A stretch of 64,000 nt of DNA from Argentina anserina (taxonomy: Eukaryota > Streptophyta > Magnoliopsida > Rosales > Rosaceae), in NCBI RefSeq assembly GCF_933775445.1, contig NW_026089511.1:372001-436000 (forward strand). The letters are read 5' to 3'. Of the stretch, positions 52,529 to 62,594 are shown piece after piece. How positions within the stretch are numbered: position 1 is the first letter of the stretch; each line of letters starts with the position of its first letter. Under the pieces are notes generated by a model, which made no database searches, was not told the DNA's origin, and saw only the letters and a program-made list of their open reading frames with translations. Position numbers and translations under genes: made by a program.

Positions 52529-54996
52529 CACTTGCAAAACTCTCAAATACAATAGAAAGTCGCATCAGAAGCCTTACAGAAAGATACTCAAACGAGAAAT
52601 GAAAAGATACATAATTGGAATAGTAAAGATACGCAAACGATGTAAAGATACTCAGTTTGAAAGAAACACACTCCCACACTTGCAAAACTCTCAAATTCAA
52701 TAGAAACTCGCATCAGAAAGCCTTACAGAAAGATACTCAAACGAGAAATGAAAAGATACACAATTGGAATAATAAAGATACGCAAACGATGTAAAGATAC
52801 ACAATTGGAATAGTAAAGATACGCAAACGATGTAAAGATACTCAGTTTGAAAGAAACACACTCCCACACTTGCAAAACTCTCAAATTCAATAGAAACTCG
52901 CATCAGAAAGCCTTACAGAAAGATACTCAAACGAGAAATGAAAAGATAGACAATTGGAATAGTAAAGATACGCAATCGATGTAAAGATACTCAGTTTGAA
53001 AGAAACACACTCCCACACTTGCAAAACTCTCAAATACAATAGAACTCGCATCAGAAGCCTTACAGAAAGATACTCAAACGAGAAATGAAAAGATATAGAA
53101 TTGGAATAGTAAAGATACGCAAAGGATGTAAAGATACAAATTTGGAATAGTAAAGATACGCAAACGATGTAAAGATACTCAGTTTGAAAGAAACACACTC
53201 CCACACTTGCAAAACTCTCAAATTCAATAGAAACTCGCATCAGAAAGCCTTACAGAAAGATACTCAAACGAGAAATGAAAAGATACACAATTGGAATAGT
53301 AAAGATACGCAAACGATGTAAAGATACTCAGTTTGAAAGAAACACACTCCCACACTTGCAAAACTCTCAAATTCAATAGAAAATCGCATCAGAAGCCTTA
53401 CAGAAAGATACTCAAACGAGAAATGAAAAGATACACAATTGGAATAGTAAAGATACGCAAACGATGTAAAGATACACGATTGGAATAGTAAAGATACGCA
53501 ATCGATGTAAAGATACTCAGTTTTAAAGAAACACACTCCCACACTTGCAAAACTCTCAAATACAATAAAAACTCGCATCAGAAGCCTTACAGAAAGATAC
53601 TCAAACGAGAAATGAAAAGATACACAATTGGAATAGTAAAGATACGCAATCGATGTAAAGATACTCAGTTTGAAAGAAACACACTCCCACACTTGCAAAA
53701 CTCTCAAATACAATCGAAAGTCGCATCAGAAGCCTTACAGAAAGATACTCAAACGAGAAATGAAAAGATACAGAATTGGAATAGTAAAGATACGCAAACG
53801 ATGTAAAGATACACAATTGGAATAGTAAAGATACGCAAACGATGTAAAGATAGTGAGTTTGAAAGAAACACACTCCCACACTTGCAAAACTCTCAAATAC
53901 AATAGAAACTCGCATCAGAAGCCTTACAGAAAGATACTCAAACGAGAAATGAAAAGATACAGAATTGGAATAGTAAAGATACGCAAACGATGTAAAGATA
54001 CAAATTTGGAATAGTAAAGATACGCAAACGATGTAAAGATACTCAGTTTGAAAGAAACACACTCCCACACTTGCAAAACTCTCAAATTCAATAGAAACTC
54101 GCATCAGAAAGCCATACAGAAAGATACTCAAACGAGAAATGAAAAGATACACAATTGGAATAGTAAAGATACGCAAACGATGTAAAGATACTCAGTTTGA
54201 AAGAAACACACTCCCACACTTGCAAAACTCTCAAAATCAATAGAAACTCGCATCAGAAAGCCTTACAGAAAGATACTCAAACGAGAAATGAAAAGATACA
54301 CAATTAGGATAGTAAAGATACGCAATCGATGTAAAGATACTCAGTTTGAAAGAAACACACTCCCACACTTGCAAAACTCTCAAATACAATAGAACTCGCA
54401 TCAGAAGCCTTCCAGAAAGATACTCAAACGAGAAATGAAAAGATACACAATTGGAATAGTAAAGACACGCAAACGATATAAAGATACACAGTTGGAATAG
54501 TAAAGATACGCAAACGATGTAAAGATACTCAGTTTGAAAGAAACACACCCACACTTGCAAAACTCTCAAATTCAATAGAAAATCGCATCAGAAAGCCTTA
54601 CAGAAAGATACTCAAACAAGAAATGAAAAGAAACACAATTGGAATAGTAAAGATACGCAATCGATGTAAAGATACTCAGTTTGAAAGAAACACACTCCCA
54701 CACTTGCAAAACTCTCAAATTCAATAGAAACTCGCATCAGAAAGCCTTACAGAAAGATACTCAAACGAGAAATGAAAAGATACACAATTGGAATAGTAAA
54801 GATACGCAATCGATGTAAAGATACTCAGTTTGAAAGAAACACACTCCCACACTTGCAAAACTCTCAAATACAATAGAACTCGCATCAGAAGCCTTACAGA
54901 AAGATACTCAAACGAGAAATGAAAAGATACACAATTGGAATAGTAAAGATACGCAAACGATGTAAAGATACTCAGTTTGAAAGAAACACACTCCCA
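52529..54996 (+). repeat. Terminal HOR family, block 3 (2,468 bp)
   Basis: The first 1,837 bp repeats block 2. It is then extended by monomers of 186, 149, 149 and 147 bp. The 186 bp monomer has CCTTCCAG (as in block 1) and a 2-bp deletion giving ACACACCCACACTTG near 54,545. The following monomer has AAGAAACACAATTGG, a loss of the GATAC motif, near 54,628. The 147 bp monomer combines the minus-one-A head with a single module. Confidence 0.88.
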
Positions 54997-57803
54997 CACT
55001 TGCAAAACTCTCAAATACAATAGAAAGTCGCATCAGAAGCCTTACAGAAAGATACTCAAACGAGAAATGAAAAGATACATAATTGGAATAGTAAAGATAC
55101 GCAAACGATGTAAAGATACTCAGTTTGAAAGAAACACACTCCCACACTTGCAAAACTCTCAAATTCAATAGAAACTCGCATCAGAAAGCCTTACAGAAAG
55201 ATACTCAAACGAGAAATGAAAAGATACACAATTGGAATAATAAAGATACGCAAACGATGTAAAGATACACAATTGGAATAGTAAAGATACGCAAACGATG
55301 TAAAGATACTCAGTTTGAAAGAAACACACTCCCACACTTGCAAAACTCTCAAATTCAATAGAAACTCGCATCAGAAAGCCTTACAGAAAGATACTCAAAC
55401 GAGAAATGAAAAGATAGACAATTGGAATAGTAAAGATACGCAATCGATGTAAAGATACTCAGTTTGAAAGAAACACACTCCCACACTTGCAAAACTCTCA
55501 AATACAATAGAACTCGCATCAGAAGCCTTACAGAAAGATACTCAAACGAGAAATGAAAAGATATAGAATTGGAATAGTAAAGATACGCAAAGGATGTAAA
55601 GATACAAATTTGGAATAGTAAAGATACGCAAACGATGTAAAGATACTCAGTTTGAAAGAAACACACTCCCACACTTGCAAAACTCTCAAATTCAATAGAA
55701 ACTCGCATCAGAAAGCCTTACAGAAAGATACTCAAACGAGAAATGAAAAGATACACAATTGGAATAGTAAAGATACGCAAACGATGTAAAGATACTCAGT
55801 TTGAAAGAAACACACTCCCACACTTGCAAAACTCTCAAATTCAATAGAAAATCGCATCAGAAGCCTTACAGAAAGATACTCAAACGAGAAATGAAAAGAT
55901 ACACAATTGGAATAGTAAAGATACGCAAACGATGTAAAGATACACGATTGGAATAGTAAAGATACGCAATCGATGTAAAGATACTCAGTTTTAAAGAAAC
56001 ACACTCCCACACTTGCAAAACTCTCAAATACAATAAAAACTCGCATCAGAAGCCTTACAGAAAGATACTCAAACGAGAAATGAAAAGATACACAATTGGA
56101 ATAGTAAAGATACGCAATCGATGTAAAGATACACAATTGGAATAGTAAAGATACGCAAACGATGTAAAGATACTCAGTTTGAAAGAAACACACTCCCACA
56201 CTTGCAAAACTCTCAAATTCAATAGAAACTCGCATCAGAAAGCCTTACAGAAAGATACTCAAACGAGAAATGAAAAGATACACAATTGGAATAGTAAAGA
56301 TACGCAAACGATGTAAAGATACTCAGTTTGAAAGAAACACACTCCCACACTTGCAAAACTCTCAAATTCAATAGAAAATCGCATCAGAAGCCTTCCAGAA
56401 AGATACTCAAACGAGAAATGAAAAGATACACAATTGGAATAGTAAAGATACGCAAACGATATAAAGATACACAGTTGGAATAGTAAAGATACGCAAACGA
56501 TGTAAAGATACTCAGTTTGAAAGAAACACACCCACACTTGCAAAACTCTCAAATTCAATAGAAAATCGCATCAGAAAGCCTTACAGAAAGATACTCAAAC
56601 AAGAAATGAAAAGAAACACAATTGGAATAGTAAAGATACGCAATCGATGTAAAGATACTCAGTTTGAAAGAAACACACTCCCACACTTGCAAAACTCTCA
56701 AATTCAATAGAAACTCGCATCAGAAAGCCTTACAGAAAGATACTCAAACGAGAAATGAAAAGATACACAATTGGAATAGTAAAGATACGCAATCGATGTA
56801 AAGATACTCAGTTTGAAAGAAACACACTCCCACACTTGCAAAACTCTCAAATACAATAGAAGTCGCATCAGAAGCCTTACAGAAAGATACTCAAACGAGA
56901 AATGAAAAGATACACAATTGGAATAGTAAAGATACGCAAACGATGTAAAGATACTCAGTTTGAAAGAAACACACTCCCACACTTGCAAAACTCTCAAATA
57001 CAATAGAAACTCGCATCAGAAGCCTTACAGAAAGATACTCAAACGAGAAATGAAAAGATACAGAATTGGAATAGTAAAGATACACAAACGATGTAAAGAT
57101 ACAAATTTGGAATAGTAAAGATACGCAAACGATGTAAAGATACTCAGTTTGAAAGAAACACACTCCCACACTTGCAAAACTCTCAAATTCAATAGAAACT
57201 CGCATCAGAAAACCTTACTGAAAGATACTCAAACGAGAAATGAAAAGATACACAATTGGAATAGTAAAGATACGCAAACGATGTAAAGATACTCAGTTTG
57301 AAAGAAACACACTCCCACACTTACAAAACTCTCAAATTCAATAGAAACTCGCATCAGAAAGCCTTACAGAAAGATACTCAAACGAGAAATGAAAAGATAC
57401 ACAATTGGAATAGTAAAGATACGCAAACGATGTAAAGATACTCAGTTTGAAAGAAACACACTCCCACACTTGCAAAACTCTCAAAATCAATAGAAACTCG
57501 CATCAGAAAGCCTTACAGAATGATACTCAAACGAGAAATGAAAAGATACACAATTAGAATAGTAAAGATACGCAATCGATGTAAAGATACTCAGTTTGAA
57601 AGAAACACACTCCCACACTTGCAAAACTCTCAAATACAATAGAACTCGCATCAGAAGCCTTACAGAAAGATACTCAAACGAGAAATGAAAAGATACAGAA
57701 TTGGAATAGTAAAGATACGCAAAGGATGTAAAGATACACAATTGGAATAGTAAAGATACGCAAACGATGTAAAGATACTCAGTTTGAAAGAAACACACTC
57801 CCA
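54997..57803 (+). repeat. Terminal HOR family, block 4 (2,807 bp)
   Basis: This block starts with the same five monomers as the others and carries GATACACGATTGG near 55,940 and AATAAAAACTCGC near 56,033. It then skips the AATCGAAAGTCGC/GATAGTGAG monomers and joins a stretch with the same 2-bp deletion (near 56,525) and AAGAAACACAATTGG (near 56,612) as block 3. Later monomers include CACTTACAAAAC near 57,320 and GATACACAAACG near 57,081. It ends with ATC and GCAAAGG monomers just before the next marker monomer. Confidence 0.85.
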
Positions 57804-58815
57804 CACTTGCAAAACTCTCAAATACAATAGAAAGTCGCATCAGAAGCCTTACAGAAAGATACTCAAACGAGAAATGAAAAGATACATAATTGGAATAGTA
57901 AAGATACGCAAACGATGTAAAGATACTCAGTTTGAAAGAAACACACTCCCACACTTGCAAAACTCTCAAATTCAATAGAAACTCGCATCAGAAAGCCTTA
58001 CAGAAAGATACTCAAACGAGAAATGAAAAGATACACAATTGGAATAATAAAGATACGCAAACGATGTAAAGATACACAATTGGAATAGTAAAGATACGCA
58101 AACGATGTAAAGATACTCAGTTTGAAAGAAACACACTCCCACACTTGCAAAACTCTCAAATTCAATAGAAACTCGCATCAGAAAGCCTTACAGAAAGATA
58201 CTCAAACGAGAAATGAAAAGATAGACAATTGGAATAGTAAAGATACGCAATCGATGTAAAGATACTCAGTTTGAAAGAAACACACTCCCACACTTGCAAA
58301 ACTCTCAAATACAATAGAACTCGCATCAGAAGCCTTACAGAAAGATACTCAAACGAGAAATGAAAAGATACAGAATTGGAATAGTAAAGATACGCAAAGG
58401 ATGTAAAGATACACAATTGGAATAGTAAAGATACGCAAACGATGTAAAGATACTCAGTTTGAAAGAAACACACTCCCACACTTGCAAAACTCTCAAATTC
58501 AATAGAAAATCGCATCAGAAAGCCTTACAGAATGATACTCAAACGAGAAATGAAAAGATACACAATTAGAATAGTAAAGATACGCAATCGATGTAAAGAT
58601 ACTCAGTTTGAAAGAAACACACTCCCACACTTGCAAAACTCTCAAATACAATAGAACTCGCATCAGAAGCCTTACAGAAAGATACTCAAACGAGAAATGA
58701 AAAGATACAGAATTGGAATAGTAAAGATACGCAAAGGATGTAAAGATACACAATTGGAATAGTAAAGATACGCAAACGATGTAAAGATACTCAGTTTGAA
58801 AGAAACACACTCCCA
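57804..58815 (+). repeat. Terminal HOR family, block 5 (6 monomers, 1,012 bp)
   Basis: Monomer lengths are 148, 190, 149, 188, 149 and 188 bp. The block opens with GAAAGTCGC and GATACATAATTGG at 57,804. In its 188 bp monomer the usual GATATAGAATTGG is replaced by GATACAGAATTGG with GCAAAGG and CACAATTGG, so that monomer type has been exchanged. CAGAATGATAC occurs near 58,530. Confidence 0.87.
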
Positions 58816-59976
58816 CACTTGCAAAACTCTCAAATACAATAGAAAGTCGCATCAGAAGCCTTACAGAAAGATACTCAAACGAGAAATGAAAAGATACATA
58901 ATTGGAATAGTAAAGATACGCAAACGATGTAAAGATACTCAGTTTGAAAGAAACACACTCCCACACTTGCAAAACTCTCAAATTCAATAGAAACTCGAAT
59001 CAGAAAGCCTTACAGAAAGATACTCAAACGAGAAATGAAAAGATACACAATTGGAATAATAAAGATACGCAAACGATGTAAAGATACACAATTGGAATAG
59101 TAAAGATACGCAAACGATGTAAAGATACTCAGTTTGAAAGAAACACACTCCCACACTTGCAAAACTCTCAAATTCAATAGAAACTCGCATCAGAAAGCCT
59201 TACAGAAAGATACTCAAACGAGAAATGAAAAGATAGACAATTGGAATAGTAAAGATACGCAATCGATGTAAAGATACTCAGTTTGAAAGAAACACACTCC
59301 CACACTTGCAAAACTCTCAAATACAATAGAACTCGCATCAGAAGCCTTACAGAAAGATACTCAAACGAGAAATGAAAAGATATAGAATTGGAATAGTAAA
59401 GATACGCAAACGATGTAAAGATACAAATTTGGAATAGTAAAGATACGCAAACGATGTAAAGATACTCAGTTTGAAAGAAACACACTCCCACACTTGCAAA
59501 ACTCTCAAATTCAATAGAAACTCGCATCAGAAAGCCTTACAGAAAGATACTCAAACGAGAAATGAAAAGATACACAATTGGAATAGTAAAGATACGCAAA
59601 CGATGTAAAGATACTCAGTTTGAAAGAAACACACTCCCACACTTGCAAAACTCTCAAATTCAATAGAAAATCGCATCAGAAAGCCTTACAGAATGATACT
59701 CAAACGAGAAATGAAAAGATACACAATTAGAATAGTAAAGATACGCAATCGATGTAAAGATACTCAGTTTGAAAGAAACACACTCCCACACTTGCAAAAC
59801 TCTCAAATACAATAGAACTCGCATCAGAAGCCTTACAGAAAGATACTCAAACGAGAAATGAAAAGATACAGAATTGGAATAGTAAAGATACGCAAAGGAT
59901 GTAAAGATACACAATTGGAATAGTAAAGATACGCAAACGATGTAAAGATACTCAGTTTGAAAGAAACACACTCCCA
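58816..59976 (+). repeat. Terminal HOR family, block 6 (7 monomers, 1,161 bp)
   Basis: This is the same unit as block 5 with one extra 149 bp monomer (148, 190, 149, 188, 149, 149, 188 bp). The GATATAGAATTGG monomer is present near 59,379. CTCGAATCAG near 58,995 replaces CTCGCATCAG, and it recurs near 60,156 in the next block, 1,161 bp later. Confidence 0.87.
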
Positions 59977-62446
59977 CACTTGCAAAACTCTCAAATACAA
60001 TAGAAAGTCGCATCAGAAGCCTTACAGAAAGATACTCAAACGAGAAATGAAAAGATACATAATTGGAATAGTAAAGATACGCAAACGATGTAAAGATACT
60101 CAGTTTGAAAGAAACACACTCCCACACTTGCAAAACTCTCAAATTCAATAGAAACTCGAATCAGAAAGCCTTACAGAAAGATACTCAAACGAGAAATGAA
60201 AAGATACACAATTGGAATAATAAAGATACGCAAACGATGTAAAGATACACAATTGGAATAGTAAAGATACGCAAACGATGTAAAGATACTCAGTTTGAAA
60301 GAAACACACTCCCACACTTGCAAAACTCTCAAATTCAATAGAAACTCGCATCAGAAAGCCTTACAGAAAGATACTCAAACGAGAAATGAAAAGATAGACA
60401 ATTGGAATAGTAAAGATACGCAATCGATGTAAAGATACTCAGTTTGAAAGAAACACACTCCCACACTTGCAAAACTCTCAAATACAATAGAACTCGCATC
60501 AGAAGCCTTACAGAAAGATACTCAAACGAGAAATGAAAAGATATAGAATTGGAATAGTAAAGATACGCAAACGATGTAAAGATACAAATTTGGAATAGTA
60601 AAGATACGCAAACGATGTAAAGATACTCAGTTTGAAAGAAACACACTCCCACACTTGCAAAACTCTCAAATTCAATAGAAACTCGCATCAGAAAGCCTTA
60701 CAGAAAGATACTCAAACGAGAAATGAAAAGATACACAATTGGAATAGTAAAGATACGCAAACGATGTAAAGATACTCAGTTTGAAAGAAACACACTCCCA
60801 CACTTGCAAAACTCTAAAATTCAATAGAAAATCGCATCAGAAGCCTTACAGAAAGATACTCAAACGAGAAATGAAAAGATACACAATTGGAATAGTAAAG
60901 ATACGCAAACGATGTAAAGATACACGATTGGAATAGTAAAGATACGCAATCGATGTAAAGATACTCAGTTTTAAAGAAACACACTCCCACACTTGCAAAA
61001 CTCTCAAATACAATAAAAACTCGCATCAGAAGCCTTACAGAAAGATACTCAAACGAGAAATGAAAAGATACACAATTGGAATAGTAAAGATACGCAATCG
61101 ATGTAAAGATACTCAGTTTGAAAGAAACACACTCCCACACTTGCAAAACTCTCAAATACAATCGAAAGTCGCATCAGAAGCCTTACAGAAAGATACTCAA
61201 ACGAGAAATGAAAAGATACAGAATTGGAATAGTAAAGATACGCAAACGATGTAAAGATACACAATTGGAATAGTAAAGATACGCAAACGATGTAAAGATA
61301 GTGAGTTTGAAAGAAACACACTCCCACACTTGCAAAACTCTCAAATACAATAGAAACTCGCATCAGAAGCCTTACAGAAAGATACTCAAACGAGAAATGA
61401 AAAGATACAGAATTGGAATAGTAAAGATACGCAAACGATGTAAAGATACAAATTTGGAATAGTAAAGATACGCAAACGATGTAAAGATACTCAGTTTGAA
61501 AGAAACACACTCCCACACTTGCAAAACTCTCAAATTCAATAGAAACTCGCATCAGAAAGCCATACAGAAAGATACTCAAACGAGAAATGAAAAGATACAC
61601 AATTGGAATAGTAAAGATACGCAAACGATGTAAAGATACTCAGTTTGAAAGAAACACACTCCCACACTTGCAAAACTCTCAAATTCAATAGAAACTCGCA
61701 TCAGATAGCCTTACAGAAAGATACTCAAACGAGAAATGAAAACATAGACAATTGGAATAGTAAAGATACGCAATCGATGTAAAGATACTCAGTTTTAAAG
61801 AAACACACTCCCACACTTGCAAAACTCTCAAATACAATAGAAACTCGCATCAGAAGCCTTACAGAAAGATACTCAAACGAGAAATGAAAAGATAGACAAT
61901 TGGAATAGTAAAGATACGCAATCGATGTAAAGATACTCAGTTTGAAAGAAACACACTCCCACACTTGCAAAACTCTCAAATACAATAGAACTCGCATCAG
62001 AAGCCTTACAGAAAGATACTCAAACGAGAAATGAGAAGATACACAATTGGAATAGTAAAGATACGCAAACGATGTAAAGATACTCAGTATGAAAGAAACA
62101 CACTCCCACACTTGCAAAACTCTCAAATACAATAGAAACTCGCATCAGAAGCCTTACAGAAAGATACTCAAACGAGAAATGAAAAGATTCAGAATTGGAA
62201 TAGTAAAGATACGCATACAATGTAAAGATACACAATTGGAATAGTAAAGATACGCAAACGATGTAAAGATACTCAGTTTGAAAGAAACACACTCCCACAC
62301 TTGCAAAACTCTCAAATTCAATAGAAACTCGCATCAGATAGCCTTACAGAAAGATACTCAAACGAGAAATGAAAACATAGACAATTGGAATAGTAAAGAT
62401 ACGCAATCGATGTAAAGATACTCAGTTTTAAAGAAACACACTCCCA
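59977..62446 (+). repeat. Terminal HOR family, block 7 (2,470 bp)
   Basis: The block opens with the standard five monomers (148, 190, 149, 188, 149 bp) up to 60,800. The 11-monomer 1,794 bp unit begins there, and its last monomer is the marker monomer of block 8. CTCGAATCAG near 60,156 is shared with block 6. Markers AATAAAAACTCGC, AATCGAAAGTCGC and GATAGTGAG are all present near 61,010-61,300. Confidence 0.86.
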
Positions 62447-62594
62447 CACTTGCAAAACTCTCAAATACAATAGAAAGTCGCATCAGAAGCCTTACAGAAA
62501 GATACTCAAACGAGAAATGAAAAGATACATAATTGGAATAGTAAAGATACGCAAACGATGTAAAGATACTCAGTTTGAAAGAAACACACTCCCA
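60801..62594 (+). repeat. 1,794 bp HOR of 11 monomers, copy 1
   Basis: Monomer lengths are 189, 148, 189, 189, 149, 149, 148, 147, 189, 149 and 148 bp, summing to 1,794 bp. Private variants are CTCTAAAATTC at 60,811, GAAAACATAGAC near 61,740 (and again near 62,371), ATGAGAAGATAC near 62,031 and AAAGATTCAG near 62,186. All that fall within reach recur 1,794 bp downstream. Confidence 0.92.
61962..62108 (+). repeat. 147 bp monomer (shortest complete class)
   Basis: This monomer combines the minus-one-A head (TAGAACTCG) with a single 41 bp module, giving 147 bp. It also has ATGAGAAGATAC in place of ATGAAAAGATAC and a GATACTCAGTATG tail. The same length class occurs at 54,850. Confidence 0.85.
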
